A DNA stretch of 64,000 bases, taken from NCBI RefSeq assembly GCF_003544895.1, contig NZ_CP032125.1, positions 2,866,001 to 2,930,000 on the forward strand, given 5' to 3'. The notes under the pieces are model-generated. The model ran no database searches. It was given only the letters and a program-made list of their open reading frames with translations, and was not told where the DNA came from. The position numbers and the translations under genes were made by a program. This DNA is from Profundibacter amoris. Its GTDB lineage: Bacteria > Pseudomonadota > Alphaproteobacteria > Rhodobacterales > Rhodobacteraceae. Shown one piece after another: positions 18,265-28,370 of this stretch; within the stretch, counting starts at the first letter, position 1; each line of letters starts with the position of its first letter.

Positions 18265-21225
18265 ATGACCGACCAACCGACCACCGAAGAATTCCACTCC
18301 TCCTCGTTCCTGCAAGGGCACAATGCCCAGTATATCGAGCAGCTTTATGCGCAATATGCCAATGATCCGAACGCGGTCGATGCGGCGTGGCAGGCGTTTT
18401 TCAGGGAGCTGGGCGACGATGACATGGCCGTCAAGGCCGAGGCCGCCGGCCCCTCGTGGGCGCGCGCGGACTGGCCGCCGGTCCCGAATGACGATCTGAC
18501 CCATGCACTGGATGGCCAATGGCCCGCCGAAGACGTCAAACCCGCCGAGGTGGCCGCGAAAATCCTTAGCAAGGCCGAGGAAAAGGGCGTTCAGGTTTCC
18601 GATGACCAGATCAAGCGCGCCGTGCTGGATAGTATCCGCGCCCTGATGATCATCCGCGCCTACCGCATCCGTGGCCATCTGGCCGCCGATCTGGATCCGC
18701 TGGGGCTGGCCGGTCGCGAACCCCACCCCGAGCTGGAACCGGAATCCTACGGTTTCACCGAATCCGACATGGACCGCCCCATCTTCATCGACAATGTGCT
18801 GGGCCTGCAAATGGCTTCGATGCGCCAGATTGTCGAAATTCTGAAGCGCACCTATTGCGGCACCTTTGCTCTGCAATACATGCATATTTCCAACGCCGAA
18901 CAGGCCGGCTGGCTGAAGGAACGGATCGAGGGCTACGGCAAGGAAATCCAGTTCACCCGCGAGGGGCGCAAGGCGATCCTGAACAAGCTGGTCGAGGCAG
19001 AAGGCTTCGAGAAATTCCTGCATGTGAAATACATGGGCACCAAACGCTTCGGTCTGGATGGCGGTGAAAGCCTGATCCCCGCGATGGAGCAGATCATCAA
19101 ACGCGGCGGCGATCTGGGCGCCAAGGAAATTGTCATCGGTATGCCCCACCGTGGCCGCCTGTCAGTGCTGGTGAATGTGCTGGGCAAACCCTACCGCGCC
19201 GTGTTCAACGAATTTCAGGGCGGCAGTTTCAAGCCCGAAGATGTGGATGGTTCGGGCGATGTGAAATATCATCTGGGCGCCTCCAGCGACCGTTCGTTCG
19301 GGGGCGAATCCGTGCACCTGTCACTGACCGCCAACCCCAGCCACCTGGAGGCTGTGAACCCCGTGGTTCTGGGCAAATCCCGCGCCAAGCAGGACCAGAA
19401 GTTCGACAAGGAACGGGCCTCGGTGATCCCGCTGCTGCTGCATGGTGATGCGGCCTTTGCGGGCCAGGGCGTGATTTCGGAATGTTTCGGCATGTCGGGT
19501 CTGGTGGGGCATCGCACAGGCGGCACCATTCACATCGTGGTCAACAACCAGATCGGTTTTACCGCCGCCCCGCATTTTTCCCGCTCGTCTCCTTACCCGA
19601 CCGACATCGCGCTAATGGTCGAAGCGCCGATTTTCCATGTGAACGGCGACGATCCCGAGGCCGTTGTTCATGCCGCCAAAGTCGCCACCGAGTTCCGCCA
19701 GAAATTCCACAAGGACGTGGTGATCGACATCTTCTGCTATCGCCGCTTTGGTCACAACGAGGGGGACGAACCGATGTTCACCAATCCCCTGATGTACAAA
19801 AAGATCAAAACCCAGAAAACCACGCTTCAGCTTTATACCGACCGTCTGATCCGCGACGGGCTAATCCCCGAAGGCGAGATCGAGGAAATGAAAACCGCGT
19901 TTCAGGCCCACCTGAACGAGGAATTCGAGGCCGGCAAGGACTATAAACCGAACAAGGCTGACTGGCTGGATGGCCGCTGGAAGCATCTGTCCAGACATGA
20001 CGACGATTACCAGCGCGGCCAAACCGCCATCCCCGAGGAAACCTATACCCAGGTGGGTGCGGCGCTGACCCATATTCCCGACGGCTATCCGGTACATAAA
20101 ACGGTCGCCCGTATGCTGGACGCCAAGAAGAAAATGATTGATGCAGGCAAAGGCATTGATTGGGCCACCGGCGAAGCCCTCGCGTTTGGCTCGCTGCTAA
20201 CCGAAGGGTTCCCCGTCCGTCTGGTAGGTCAGGATTCGACCCGCGGCACATTCAGCCACCGCCATTCGGCCCTGATCAATCAGGACAACGAGGATCGCTA
20301 TTACCCGCTGAACAACATCCGGAGCGGGCAGGCCCATTTCGAGGCGATCGATTCCATGCTGTCGGAATATGCGGTGCTGGGGTTCGAATACGGCTATTCA
20401 CTGGCCGAACCAAACGCCCTGACCCTGTGGGAAGCGCAGTTCGGCGATTTCGCCAACGGCGCGCAGATCATGTTCGATCAGTTCATATCCTCGGGCGAAC
20501 GCAAATGGCTGCGCATGTCGGGCCTTGTCTGCCTGCTGCCGCATGGTTTCGAAGGGCAAGGGCCGGAACACTCCTCGGCCCGTCTGGAACGCTATCTGCA
20601 AATGAGCGCCGAGGACAACTGGGTGGTTGCCAACTGCACCACACCGGCCAACTATTTCCACATCCTGCGCCGCCAGATGCACCGCACCTATCGCAAACCG
20701 CTGATCCTGATGACACCCAAATCCCTGTTGCGCCACAAACGTGCCGTATCGGACAAGGCCGAGTTTATCACCGGATCCTCCTTCCACCGCATCCTGTGGG
20801 ATGATGCACAAAAGGGCACATCCGATACCAAACTGGTGGCAGACAGCAAAATCAAACGTGTGGTGATGTGTTCGGGCAAGGTATACTATGACCTGCTGGA
20901 AGAGCGTGAAAAACGCGGGATCAACGACATCTACCTGCTGCGGGTCGAACAATTCTACCCCGTTCCCGCCATGTCCATGTCCAAGGAACTGGGCCGCTTC
21001 AAAAACGCCGATGTGGTCTGGTGTCAGGAGGAACCCAAAAACCAGGGCGCCTGGACCTTTATGGAACCCAATATCGAATGGGTCCTTGGCCGCATCAAAG
21101 CCAAATCCAAACGCCCGGCCTACGCTGGCCGTCCGGCCTCGGCATCGCCGGCAACCGGCCTTGGCAAAACCCACAAAGCACAACAAGCAGCGTTGATTGA
21201 CGATGCGCTGACGATCAAAGGATAA
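18265..21225 (+). CDS. sucA: 2-oxoglutarate dehydrogenase E1 component
   Basis: This 986-residue thiamine-diphosphate enzyme decarboxylates 2-oxoglutarate and transfers the succinyl group to SucB lipoyl groups. The first 45 residues form the short E1 N-terminal domain ([12 protein letters not shown]). The dehydrogenase domain has [16 protein letters not shown], the thiamine-diphosphate motif around [10 protein letters not shown] and V-N-N-Q-I-G-F-T. The C-terminal transketolase-like domain has [16 protein letters not shown]. Length is typical. It begins about 106 bp after a small membrane-protein gene and ends four bases before sucB. Confidence 0.98.
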   Translation: MTDQPTTEEFHSSSFLQGHNAQYIEQLYAQYANDPNAVDAAWQAFFRELGDDDMAVKAEAAGPSWARADWPPVPNDDLTHALDGQWPAEDVKPAEVAAKILSKAEEKGVQVSDDQIKRAVLDSIRALMIIRAYRIRGHLAADLDPLGLAGREPHPELEPESYGFTESDMDRPIFIDNVLGLQMASMRQIVEILKRTYCGTFALQYMHISNAEQAGWLKERIEGYGKEIQFTREGRKAILNKLVEAEGFEKFLHVKYMGTKRFGLDGGESLIPAMEQIIKRGGDLGAKEIVIGMPHRGRLSVLVNVLGKPYRAVFNEFQGGSFKPEDVDGSGDVKYHLGASSDRSFGGESVHLSLTANPSHLEAVNPVVLGKSRAKQDQKFDKERASVIPLLLHGDAAFAGQGVISECFGMSGLVGHRTGGTIHIVVNNQIGFTAAPHFSRSSPYPTDIALMVEAPIFHVNGDDPEAVVHAAKVATEFRQKFHKDVVIDIFCYRRFGHNEGDEPMFTNPLMYKKIKTQKTTLQLYTDRLIRDGLIPEGEIEEMKTAFQAHLNEEFEAGKDYKPNKADWLDGRWKHLSRHDDDYQRGQTAIPEETYTQVGAALTHIPDGYPVHKTVARMLDAKKKMIDAGKGIDWATGEALAFGSLLTEGFPVRLVGQDSTRGTFSHRHSALINQDNEDRYYPLNNIRSGQAHFEAIDSMLSEYAVLGFEYGYSLAEPNALTLWEAQFGDFANGAQIMFDQFISSGERKWLRMSGLVCLLPHGFEGQGPEHSSARLERYLQMSAEDNWVVANCTTPANYFHILRRQMHRTYRKPLILMTPKSLLRHKRAVSDKAEFITGSSFHRILWDDAQKGTSDTKLVADSKIKRVVMCSGKVYYDLLEEREKRGINDIYLLRVEQFYPVPAMSMSKELGRFKNADVVWCQEEPKNQGAWTFMEPNIEWVLGRIKAKSKRPAYAGRPASASPATGLGKTHKAQQAALIDDALTIKG

Positions 21226-21229
21226 ATCC

Positions 21230-22729
21230 ATGACCATCGAAATCCGCGTCCCCACCCTTGGCGAATCCGTGACCGAAGCCACCGTCGCCACATGGTTCAA
21301 GAAACCCGGCGATGCCGTCGCCGTTGACGAAATGCTGTGCGAGCTGGAAACCGACAAGGTGACCGTCGAAGTGCCCTCGCCTGCCGCTGGCGTGATGGCC
21401 GAAATCGTCGCCCCCGAAGGGGCAACCGTCGGCGTTGACGCCCTGCTCGCCACCCTGACCGAAGGCGAAGGCGCCAAACCCGCTCCGGCGGCTGCGGCCC
21501 CTGCGCCTGCGGCAACACCAGCAGAACCCGCCAGCACCGTTGACGTGATGGTGCCCACACTGGGTGAATCCGTGACCGAGGCCACCGTCGCCACATGGTT
21601 CAAACAGGTCGGCGATACCGTGGCGCAGGATGAAATGCTGTGCGAACTGGAAACCGACAAGGTCTCAGTCGAGGTTCCGGCCCCCGCCGCCGGCACCCTG
21701 ACCGAAATCCTCGCGCCTGATGGCGCAACCGTGCAGGCCGGCGGCAAGCTCGCCGTGATCGCGTCCGGCGCAGGCGCAACCGCACCCGCCAGCGCCCCCG
21801 CACCTGCCGCAGCCCCCGCACCAACAACCACCGGCAAGGATGTTGAAAACGCCCCCTCGGCCAACAAACTGATGGCCGAAAAGGGCCTGACACCCGATCA
21901 GGTCACCGGCACCGGCAAGGATGGCCGCATCATGAAAGAAGACGTGCTGAACGCCGCCGCCAAACCGGCCCCCGCCCCTGCGGCCGCCCCCGCCGCCACC
22001 CCGCGCGCGCCGGTCCCGGCCGATGATGCCAGCCGCGAGGAACGGGTGAAAATGACCCGCCTGCGCCAGACCATCGCGCGCCGTTTGAAGGAATCCCAGA
22101 ACACCGCCGCCATGCTGACCACCTATAACGAGGTCGACATGGGTGCGGTGATGGACATCCGCAAGGAATACAAAGAGCTGTTCCAGAAAAAGCACGGTGT
22201 CAAACTGGGCTTTATGTCCTTCTTCACCAAGGCCTGTGTGCACGCGCTGAAAGAAGTGCCCGATGTGAACGCCGAAATCGACGGCACCGATGTGGTCTAC
22301 AAAAACTATGTCCACATGGGCGTGGCTGTCGGCACACCGACCGGCCTTGTGGTGCCGGTGGTGCGCAATGCCGACCAGATGTCCTTCGCCGAGATTGAAA
22401 AGAAAATCGCCGAACTGGGGCAAAAGGCCGTGGCGGGCAAACTGTCGATGGCGGAAATGCAGGGGGGCAGTTTCACCATCTCGAACGGTGGCGTTTACGG
22501 CTCGCTGATGTCCTCGCCCATCCTGAACCCGCCGCAATCGGGAATTCTGGGCATGCACAAAATCCAGGACCGCCCAATGGCGATCAACGGCGAAGTCGTG
22601 ATCCGCCCGATGATGTATCTGGCGCTAAGCTATGACCACCGGGTCGTGGATGGCAAAGGGGCCGTGACGTTCTTGGTGCGGGTGAAAGAAGCACTTGAGG
22701 ATCCGCGCCGGTTGTTGATGGATTTGTAG
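21230..22729 (+). CDS. sucB: Dihydrolipoyl succinyltransferase (E2), two lipoyl domains
   Basis: This 499-residue E2 core transfers succinyl groups to CoA. There are two lipoyl domains, with attachment lysines K43 and K144 in identical E-L-E-T-D-K motifs, joined by alanine/proline-rich linkers. A peripheral-subunit-binding domain (about residues 205-240, [10 protein letters not shown]) and the catalytic domain with Y-D-H-R-V-V-D-G follow. E. coli SucB has one lipoyl domain; two is common in Rhodobacterales. The two lipoyl coding regions are nearly identical over a stretch around the G-E-S-V-T-E-A segment, pointing to recent duplication or gene conversion. Confidence 0.97.
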   Translation: MTIEIRVPTLGESVTEATVATWFKKPGDAVAVDEMLCELETDKVTVEVPSPAAGVMAEIVAPEGATVGVDALLATLTEGEGAKPAPAAAAPAPAATPAEPASTVDVMVPTLGESVTEATVATWFKQVGDTVAQDEMLCELETDKVSVEVPAPAAGTLTEILAPDGATVQAGGKLAVIASGAGATAPASAPAPAAAPAPTTTGKDVENAPSANKLMAEKGLTPDQVTGTGKDGRIMKEDVLNAAAKPAPAPAAAPAATPRAPVPADDASREERVKMTRLRQTIARRLKESQNTAAMLTTYNEVDMGAVMDIRKEYKELFQKKHGVKLGFMSFFTKACVHALKEVPDVNAEIDGTDVVYKNYVHMGVAVGTPTGLVVPVVRNADQMSFAEIEKKIAELGQKAVAGKLSMAEMQGGSFTISNGGVYGSLMSSPILNPPQSGILGMHKIQDRPMAINGEVVIRPMMYLALSYDHRVVDGKGAVTFLVRVKEALEDPRRLLMDL

Positions 22730-22748
22730 TAGAAACTGAGGTTTTATA

Positions 22749-23057
22749 ATGGCATTTTTAGCTTTTTGCTTTCTTATGGGTCTAATTGCCAAGACCTCGT
22801 GGGATTTCATATCTAATGACAAGGAGCGTCGTAAGCTAATAGAAGAGTATCGCTTAAAACCACTGTCTCACCTATTCTTGCTAGTTTGGATGGTTTTTTC
22901 TGTAATGTTCTTTATCGGAATTTTTGTGCCGGTATTTGGAGAACTAGAAATAACCGATAGTGGCTGGCAGGTCTGGAAAGTAGGAATCATCGGCACTTTT
23001 GGGTGTTGGGTTTTTACTTGGTTTGTTGACATAGATAAAATTGATCAAGCACCATGA
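22749..23057 (+). CDS. Small AT-rich membrane protein after sucB
   Basis: This 102-residue protein has hydrophobic segments at about residues 1-15, 42-64 and 78-93, with a basic cytoplasmic-looking stretch (N-D-K-E-R-R-K-L) between the first two. Its GC content is far below the surrounding genes. The stop overlaps the ATG of the MAPEG gene (ATGA), so the two are coupled. No family recognised. It is the third small envelope gene found at a joint of the suc operon. Confidence 0.65.
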   Translation: MAFLAFCFLMGLIAKTSWDFISNDKERRKLIEEYRLKPLSHLFLLVWMVFSVMFFIGIFVPVFGELEITDSGWQVWKVGIIGTFGCWVFTWFVDIDKIDQAP

Positions 23058-23443
23058 CCCCAGAACTCACCATCCTCACCTACGCCGCCCTGCTTCAAGC
23101 CGTGCAACTCGCCCTCGCCATCCTGTTTGGCGACGCCCAGACCGGCATCAAATACGGCGCTAGCGCCCGCGACACCCCGAAACCCCTGACCGGATTGGCA
23201 GGCCGCGTTGATCGCGCCCTGAACAACCACTACGCAGCACTCGCCCTGTTCACCATCGCCGTCATCGTCGTCACCTTGGGCAACCAATCCACCCCGCTCA
23301 CCATCACTTGCGCCTGGACCTACCTGATCGCCCGCATCCTCTATGTCCCCGCCTATCTCAGCGGCATCCCCTACCTGCGCTCGCTGATCTGGAGTGTGGG
23401 CATCGGTGCCACCGTCATCATGCTGATCATGGCCCTGATCTGA
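23054..23443 (+). CDS. MAPEG family membrane protein
   Basis: This 129-residue protein has four membrane helices and the MAPEG pattern: an N-terminal helix, the conserved R-x-x-R-A-L-N-N-H-Y segment in the first loop, then a C-terminal helix pair with A-R-I-L-Y-V-P-A-Y. MAPEG proteins include glutathione-dependent transferases and isomerases of eicosanoid and lipid metabolism; the bacterial members mostly have unknown roles. It is 150 bp upstream of lpdA on the same strand, with REP-like hairpins and a tandem repeat in the gap. Confidence 0.8.
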   Translation: MTPELTILTYAALLQAVQLALAILFGDAQTGIKYGASARDTPKPLTGLAGRVDRALNNHYAALALFTIAVIVVTLGNQSTPLTITCAWTYLIARILYVPAYLSGIPYLRSLIWSVGIGATVIMLIMALI

Positions 23444-23478
23444 TGCATCTTTGTTCCACAAATATCCCGGGGGTGAAT

Positions 23479-23509
23479 TGGCGGCACGCCAAGAGGGGGC
23501 AGCGCCCCC
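23479..23509. repeat. REP-like double hairpin before lpdA
   Basis: Two adjacent stem-loops are visible: TGGCG-GCA-CGCCA (23479-23491) and GGGGGC-AGC-GCCCCC (23495-23509). They lie in the MAPEG-lpdA gap without a T-tract, so they look more like an extragenic palindrome than a terminator. Confidence 0.5.
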
Positions 23510-23530
23510 TTCCCGCCGCCGTAAACTTTG

Positions 23531-23569
23531 CCATACGCAAACCAGACACGAACCATACGCAAACCAGAC
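23531..23569 (+). repeat. 22-bp-period tandem repeat upstream of lpdA
   Basis: CCATACGCAAACCAGAC occurs at 23531-23547 and exactly again at 23553-23569, a 22-bp period, ending about 28 bp before the lpdA ATG. It could be a direct-repeat operator on one face of the helix or a replication-slippage duplication. Confidence 0.6.
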
Positions 23570-23596
23570 CCTGTTTTTCCCCAAGGAGACTCCCAA

Positions 23597-24985
23597 ATGC
23601 CATCCTATGACGTGATCATCATCGGCGGCGGCCCCGGCGGCTATGTCTGTGCCATCCGCTGCGCCCAACTGGGCCTGAAAACCGCCTGTGTCGAGGGGCG
23701 CGAAACCCTTGGCGGCACCTGCCTGAACGTGGGCTGCATCCCCTCCAAGGCCCTGCTGCACGCCTCCCACATGCTGCACGAGGCCGAGCATAATTTTGTC
23801 AAGATGGGCCTGAAGGGCAAATCACCCTCGGTGGACTGGCCCCAGATGCAATCCTACAAGGATGACGTGATTGGCCAGAACACCAAAGGCATCGAATTCC
23901 TGTTCAAAAAGAACAAGGTCGACTGGATCAAGGGCTGGGCCAGCATTCCGGCAGCGGGCAAGGTTCAGGTCGGCGACGAGGTCTATGACGCCAAGAACAT
24001 TATCATCGCCACCGGCTCCGAAGCCTCATCATTGCCCGGTGTCGAAGTGGACGAAAAAATTGTCGTCACCTCGACCGGCGCATTGTCGCTGCCCAAGGTG
24101 CCAAAGAAAATGGTCGTCATCGGCGCCGGTGTGATCGGCCTTGAAATGGGCTCGGTCTATGCCCGTCTGGGGGCCGAGGTGACGGTGGTCGAATTCCTTG
24201 ACCACATCACCCCCGGTATGGATGCCGAAATCTCCAAGGCCTTTGCCAGAAGCCTGAAAAAACAGGGGCTTAAATTTGTTCTGGGGGCGGCGGTGCAATC
24301 GGTGTCCACCACCAAAACCAAGGCCAAAGTCACCTACAAACTGCGCAAGAACGACAAAGAGGCCACGCTGGACGCCGACGTGGTTCTGGTCGCCACGGGG
24401 CGCAAACCCTTCACCGACGGGCTGGGCCTCGAGGCACTGGGCGTTGAAACCTCGCCCCGCGGCCAGATCAAAACCGACCCCCAATGGGCCACCAATGTCG
24501 CCGGTATCTATGCCATTGGCGATGCGATCGACGGTCCGATGCTGGCCCACAAGGCCGAGGACGAAGGCATGGCAGTGGCCGAGGTTCTGGCAGGCAAGGC
24601 GGGGCATGTGAACTACGGCGTGATCCCCGGCGTGGTCTACACCAACCCCGAGGTCGCCACCGTTGGCCAGACCGAAGAACAACTGAAAGAGGCCCGCCGC
24701 GCCTACAAGGTCGGCAAGTTTTCCTTCATGGGCAACGGCCGCGCCAAGGCGATGTTCGCCGGCGAGGGCTTTGTGAAAATTCTGGCCGATCAGGCGACCG
24801 ACCGGATTCTGGGCGCGCATATCCTTGGCCCCAACGCCGGCGAGATGATCCACGAGATTTGCGTGGCGATGGAATTCGGCGCCTCGGCACAGGACATCGC
24901 CCTGACCTGCCACGCCCATCCCACCTGCTCGGAAGCGGTGCGCGAAGCTGCACTAGCCTGCGGGGACGGGGCTATCCACGCCTGA
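23597..24985 (+). CDS. lpdA: Dihydrolipoyl dehydrogenase (E3)
   Basis: This 462-residue flavoprotein reoxidises dihydrolipoyl groups of SucB with NAD+. It has the FAD motif G-G-G-P-G-G-Y-V, the redox-active disulfide C42/C47 in [13 protein letters not shown], a second Rossmann motif G-A-G-V-I-G-L-E, and the C-terminal interface domain with H-A-H-P-T-C-S-E, which supplies the catalytic histidine-glutamate pair. ATG 23597 has AAGGAG upstream; the 23 codons open before it have no support and contain the tandem repeat. It is the last gene of the 2-oxoglutarate dehydrogenase set. Confidence 0.97.
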   Translation: MPSYDVIIIGGGPGGYVCAIRCAQLGLKTACVEGRETLGGTCLNVGCIPSKALLHASHMLHEAEHNFVKMGLKGKSPSVDWPQMQSYKDDVIGQNTKGIEFLFKKNKVDWIKGWASIPAAGKVQVGDEVYDAKNIIIATGSEASSLPGVEVDEKIVVTSTGALSLPKVPKKMVVIGAGVIGLEMGSVYARLGAEVTVVEFLDHITPGMDAEISKAFARSLKKQGLKFVLGAAVQSVSTTKTKAKVTYKLRKNDKEATLDADVVLVATGRKPFTDGLGLEALGVETSPRGQIKTDPQWATNVAGIYAIGDAIDGPMLAHKAEDEGMAVAEVLAGKAGHVNYGVIPGVVYTNPEVATVGQTEEQLKEARRAYKVGKFSFMGNGRAKAMFAGEGFVKILADQATDRILGAHILGPNAGEMIHEICVAMEFGASAQDIALTCHAHPTCSEAVREAALACGDGAIHA

Positions 24986-24992
24986 CACCGGT

Positions 24993-25018
24993 CCCTCCGC
25001 CCATTCACGGGCGGGGGG
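24993..25018. terminator. Strong stem-loop after lpdA
   Basis: A 10-bp stem (CCCTCCGCCC with GGGCGGGGGG, one G-T pair, 6-base loop) begins eight bases after the lpdA stop. There is no T-tract, so it may be a 3'-end stabiliser or a weak terminator. Confidence 0.4.
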
Positions 25019-25116
25019 ACTATGCGTCGCGATACCGCAGCCGGTTGGCTTGGCAAAGTCAGGCACAAAACATACCCTAGCGAAAGAATCGGAATTACCG
25101 GATAGCGAGACCAGAC

Positions 25117-26322
25117 ATGCAACCACCCCTGCTGAAACAACATGGCGGCAAACGCGAACGCGCATGGCAGGGGCATCCGTTTTTCAGCGGCGGGTTCAGG
25201 CCGTTTTTCCTGTTTGCATCGCTGTTCGGCATCTTTGCCATTGCCCTGTGGCTGCTGGAGCTTATGGGATATGATGCAATCAACACCCGTCTGGCGCCTG
25301 TTGAGTGGCACAAACACGAAATGCTGTTCGGTTATACCTCGGCGGTGATTGCCGGATTCCTGTTTACCGCAGTGCCCAACTGGACCGGTCGTTTGCCGGT
25401 GGTCGGGTATCGCCTGATGGCAATCTTTGCCCTGTGGCTGGCAGGGCGTGCGGCGATGTTGCTGGGTGAATCTGTTCCTTATGCTGTGACCGCCACCATA
25501 GAGGCCGCTTTCCTGCCGGTTCTGGGGGCGGTGATTGCCCGCGAGATTATTTCGGGGCAGAACTGGCGCAATATCAAGGTGCTGGTGCCTGTGCTGGGGC
25601 TGGGGCTGACGAACATCTGGTTTCACATTGACGTTGCCACCGGGGGCACGGGGGCGGCTCCGGTCCGTATGGGGTTCACCGCCATCCTGATCCTGCTGAT
25701 GCTGATTGGCGGGCGGATCGTTCCCAGTTTTACACGCAACTGGCTGGCAAGGCAGGAGCCGGGCAAAATGCCGGTGCCGTTCAACCGGTTTGATGCCGGC
25801 GTCATAGCCGGTTCAGCCGTGGCGCTGCTTCTTTGGGTCGTCCTTGAGCAACCGTTTCTTGGCCCTCTGTTTGCCATTCTCGGAATCCTGCACATCGTGC
25901 GGCTGTGGCGTTGGGCAGGCCTGCGAACACTGTCCAATCCGCTGCTGCTGGTGCTGCATATTTTCTATGCCTTCATCCCGACCGGATTTCTGACGCTGGC
26001 CGTCGGGATGTGGTTTGACCTGCCGCAGGTCAATGTGGCGGCCCTGCATGTGTTCGGCATCGGTGCGGTGGGCGGTATGACCATCGCGGTGATGGTGCGG
26101 GCCAGTCTGGGGCATACCGGACGGACGCTGGCCTCAAGCGGCATCCTGAACCTTGCCATGGCAATGGTCGGTATCAGCATGGCCCTGCGGGTCACCGGTG
26201 CGATCTGGCCCGAATATGACTGGGCTATCACCGGCTCGGCACTGGCATGGATCGTGGCGTTTGGCCTGTTCGCCTTCAAGGTTGGCCCGTGGCTGTTGGT
26301 GCCCCGCGCCAAACGCGGCTAA
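25117..26322 (+). CDS. nnrS: NnrS family membrane protein
   Basis: This 401-residue protein has about twelve membrane helices. It carries the NnrS signature: F-F-S-G-G-F-R-P-F-F near residue 25, H-K-H-E-M-L-F-G-Y, and later H-I-D and L-H-V-F-G-I-G-A-V-G-G. NnrS is a haem- and copper-containing inner-membrane protein tied to nitric oxide stress in denitrifiers. No nir or nor genes and no clear FNR/Nnr box (TTGAT-N4-ATCAA) are visible near it. Its stop overlaps the stop of the convergent GntR gene. Confidence 0.9.
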   Translation: MQPPLLKQHGGKRERAWQGHPFFSGGFRPFFLFASLFGIFAIALWLLELMGYDAINTRLAPVEWHKHEMLFGYTSAVIAGFLFTAVPNWTGRLPVVGYRLMAIFALWLAGRAAMLLGESVPYAVTATIEAAFLPVLGAVIAREIISGQNWRNIKVLVPVLGLGLTNIWFHIDVATGGTGAAPVRMGFTAILILLMLIGGRIVPSFTRNWLARQEPGKMPVPFNRFDAGVIAGSAVALLLWVVLEQPFLGPLFAILGILHIVRLWRWAGLRTLSNPLLLVLHIFYAFIPTGFLTLAVGMWFDLPQVNVAALHVFGIGAVGGMTIAVMVRASLGHTGRTLASSGILNLAMAMVGISMALRVTGAIWPEYDWAITGSALAWIVAFGLFAFKVGPWLLVPRAKRG

Positions 26323-26969
26323 CCCACCAACAGCTTTAGCCCCTGCGTCACATCGGTGCGCACCGCCAACCGCAGGCTGGGTTCGTCCCCTGCCCGCAGC
26401 GCTGCGATGATCAGGCGGTGGTTGTGCGGTGGCTCGGTCCGGCGCAGGCGGCCGTACAGGGCGCACATGGTCGGCCCAAGTTGCAGCCACACGGTTTCGG
26501 TCATGGCCAGCATTGCCGGCGCCTGTGCCCGCAGATACAGCGTGCGGTGAAATTCCAGATTTGTGCGGATATAGGCCGAGGCATCCTGTTTGGCGATCGC
26601 TTCGGCAATGGTGGCATTGATCGCCTGCAGCCGGTCAATCAGCGCGATATGCGCCCGTGGCAGCGCACGGCTGGACAGTTCGGGTTCCAGCAGGGCGCGC
26701 AGGGCAGCCAGCTCCTCGATCCGCTCGTTGGTCAGTTCCGGCGTGGTGACGCGGCCTGAACTGGACAGGGTCAGCGCCCCTTCGGCCGCCAGCCGCCGGA
26801 TTGCCTCGCGCGCGGGAGTCATCGACACGCCGAATTCCTTACCCAACCCGCGCAGGGTAAGGGCCGTGCCCGGCGCCAGCTCGCCATGCATGATTCTGGT
26901 GCGCATCTGGCGGTAAACCTGATCATGCGACGGAGCGGTGGTTTCGGGGGGGCGTTGCTGGCTTAACAT
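26319..26969 (-). CDS. GntR/FCD-family transcriptional regulator (candidate TCA-cycle regulator)
   Basis: This 216-residue regulator has an N-terminal winged helix-turn-helix (about residues 15-75; recognition segment V-S-M-T-P-A-R-E-A-I-R-R-L) and a C-terminal all-helical FCD domain (about 85-210, with F-H-R-T-L-Y and H-N-H-R acid-sensing-type histidines). FCD domains usually bind small carboxylates through a metal. A GTGATCAC palindrome lies 9-16 bases before its ATG, matching the paired sites before sdhC and sucC. I infer autoregulation plus control of the TCA operons. There is no obvious Shine-Dalgarno sequence; the start may be leaderless or slightly different. A paralogue is at 51.5 kb. 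Confidence 0.9.
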   Translation of the reverse strand: MLSQQRPPETTAPSHDQVYRQMRTRIMHGELAPGTALTLRGLGKEFGVSMTPAREAIRRLAAEGALTLSSSGRVTTPELTNERIEELAALRALLEPELSSRALPRAHIALIDRLQAINATIAEAIAKQDASAYIRTNLEFHRTLYLRAQAPAMLAMTETVWLQLGPTMCALYGRLRRTEPPHNHRLIIAALRAGDEPSLRLAVRTDVTQGLKLLVG

Positions 26970-26975
26970 GGGCGC

Positions 26976-26989
26976 ATGTGATCACAAAA
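26976..26989. promoter_or_regulatory. Single GTGATCAC operator upstream of the GntR/FCD gene
   Basis: Read on the minus strand the site is TTTTGTGATCACAT, matching the outer half of the sdhC and sucC operators. No second core lies 21 bp to either side. It sits between the regulator's ATG and the stop of the upstream gene, where bound protein would block transcription, so negative autoregulation is the simplest reading. Confidence 0.65.
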
Positions 26990-27001
26990 CCGCACAGCGG
27001 G

Positions 27002-27694
27002 TCAATCCGTGAAACGGTAACGATGCAATTGCGATCCGTTCTGACGCAACCATGCACGCGGTTTCTTGAAATCGGGGTGAATACTGGCCACCACCTGCCA
27101 GTAATCCGGCGAATGGTTCATTTCCAGCAGATGCGACACCTCGTGCGCGGCAACGTAATCCAGCACCTCGGGCGGGGCCATGATCAGACGCCAGGAATAC
27201 ATCAGGTTGCCTTCACTGGAACAAGACCCCCAGCGCGACCGCGTATCGCGGATTGTCAGCCGCCCGTAGGTGGTGCCCAGCGCCGCCGCATATTTGTCCG
27301 ACGCTTCGCGCAGGCGGGTTCGGGCCGTCAGTTTCAGGAAGGCGACAATACGCGGCGCCACGCGGTCAGGGTTATCGGGCACGGTGATCTGCCCGTCCAC
27401 ATATTTGGCCACCCGCCCCCTGCCCGCGACAATATCCACCTCGCGCCCCTCAAACAAAACCTGCCCGCCAATCACCGGCCGCGCGGCATCGGGACGTTTG
27501 GACAAGGCCTGCCGGATCCAGCCCTCTTTTTCTTGCGCGAACATCCGTGCCTCGCGCAAGGGGGTACGCAGCGGCAGGCTCATCGTCACCCGCCCGTCCA
27601 GTTGCGACACCCGCAGCGACAACCGCCGCGACCGGCGCGAACGGCGCAGGGTGACGGTGACCAATGGCGGGCCTGTCAGTTCGATCTGTTCCAT
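27002..27694 (-). CDS. YgjP/M48-type putative metal-dependent hydrolase (DUF45)
   Basis: This 230-residue protein shows the YgjP-like pattern: the R-D-T-R-S-R-W-G-S-C-S motif around residue 150, then the zinc motif H-E-V-S-H with a following N-H in A-A-H-E-V-S-H-L-L-E-M-N-H. It is a cytoplasmic minigluzincin-like peptidase of unknown substrate. I prefer ATG 27694, which has AGG six bases upstream; an in-frame GTG four codons earlier (27706) is also possible. The GntR gene follows 32 bp downstream on the same strand, and the operator lies in that gap. Confidence 0.8.
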   Translation of the reverse strand: MEQIELTGPPLVTVTLRRSRRSRRLSLRVSQLDGRVTMSLPLRTPLREARMFAQEKEGWIRQALSKRPDAARPVIGGQVLFEGREVDIVAGRGRVAKYVDGQITVPDNPDRVAPRIVAFLKLTARTRLREASDKYAAALGTTYGRLTIRDTRSRWGSCSSEGNLMYSWRLIMAPPEVLDYVAAHEVSHLLEMNHSPDYWQVVASIHPDFKKPRAWLRQNGSQLHRYRFTD

Positions 27695-27853
27695 TTGCCT
27701 GTCCACGAAATGCCTGTTGCTTGATCCTAGCGCGCAAAGGCATCTGATTCACCCTTAAAACACCCAAAAGCGCAAAAGCCTTTGACAGCCCCGTCTTGTT
27801 GTGGCAGTTGGCCCCAACTCACGACAAAAGTGCAATGTTTGAAAGGGAATCAC

Positions 27854-28186
27854 ATGCCCAAGGAAGAATGGGGCGTCAAGCGCGTCTGTCCGGAAACCGG
27901 CAAGCGGTTTTATGACCTGAACAAGGACCCGGTGGTCAGCCCTTACACAGGCGAAGTTGTCGACATTGATGCCGGCAGCAAAACCCGCACCATGGTTGCC
28001 GACAAAGAAGACGCCAGCGCCAAACCCAAAGAAGATGTGGTTGTCGATCCGGACGCAATCGTTCTGGATGATGACGACACAGCCGATGTTGATCTGGGCG
28101 ACGACGTTCTGGACGACGAAGAAGACGACGATACAATTCCGCTGGAAGAGATCGCGGATGTGGCCGTCAACGACGACGACACATAA
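27854..28186 (+). CDS. TIGR02300 family acidic protein
   Basis: This 110-residue protein has the TIGR02300 signature near its start (W-G-V-K-R-x-C-P-E-T-G-K-R-F-Y-D-L-N-K-D-P), followed by a P-Y-T-G-E segment and a long aspartate-rich, low-complexity tail (runs such as D-D-E-E-D-D-D). The family is limited, as far as I recall, to alphaproteobacteria and has no known function. The head resembles a degenerate zinc-ribbon with one visible cysteine. ATG 27854 has AAAGGGA upstream. A TTGACA at 27781-27786 could be the -35 of its promoter. Confidence 0.85.
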   Translation: MPKEEWGVKRVCPETGKRFYDLNKDPVVSPYTGEVVDIDAGSKTRTMVADKEDASAKPKEDVVVDPDAIVLDDDDTADVDLGDDVLDDEEDDDTIPLEEIADVAVNDDDT

Positions 28187-28263
28187 TTTATCTCGCGGGG
28201 ATTTTTTCGCTTGAACTGATCCCCGCAGACGCCTAAACAGCGTCTCACGGTGATACCCGATAT

Positions 28264-28339
28264 GGGGCCTTAGCTCAGCTGGGAGAGCGCCTCGCTGGCA
28301 GCGAGGAGGTCAGGAGTTCGATCCTCCTAGGCTCCACCA
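28264..28339 (+). tRNA. tRNA-Ala (anticodon GGC)
   Basis: The 76-base sequence folds as a full cloverleaf. The acceptor stem GGGGCCT pairs with AGGCTCC (one G-T pair), the D arm contains AGCTCAGCTGGGAGAGC, the anticodon stem CCTCG/CGAGG encloses loop CTGGCAG with anticodon GGC, and the T arm contains GTTCGATCC. The terminal CCA is encoded. Anticodon GGC reads GCC and GCU alanine codons. Confidence 0.97.
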
Positions 28340-28370
28340 AACCTAACCTGCATCTATAACCCATCCGTGA

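Noticed and set aside
20398-21867. 489-codon minus-strand frame antisense to sucA and sucB
   Set aside because: It is a shadow of high-GC coding DNA; its composition mirrors sucA/sucB codons, and it has no ribosome-binding site or recognisable domain.
25030-25116. FNR/NnrR box upstream of nnrS
   Set aside because: I looked for TTGAT-N4-ATCAA and found no acceptable match, so I do not claim anaerobic or nitric oxide control.
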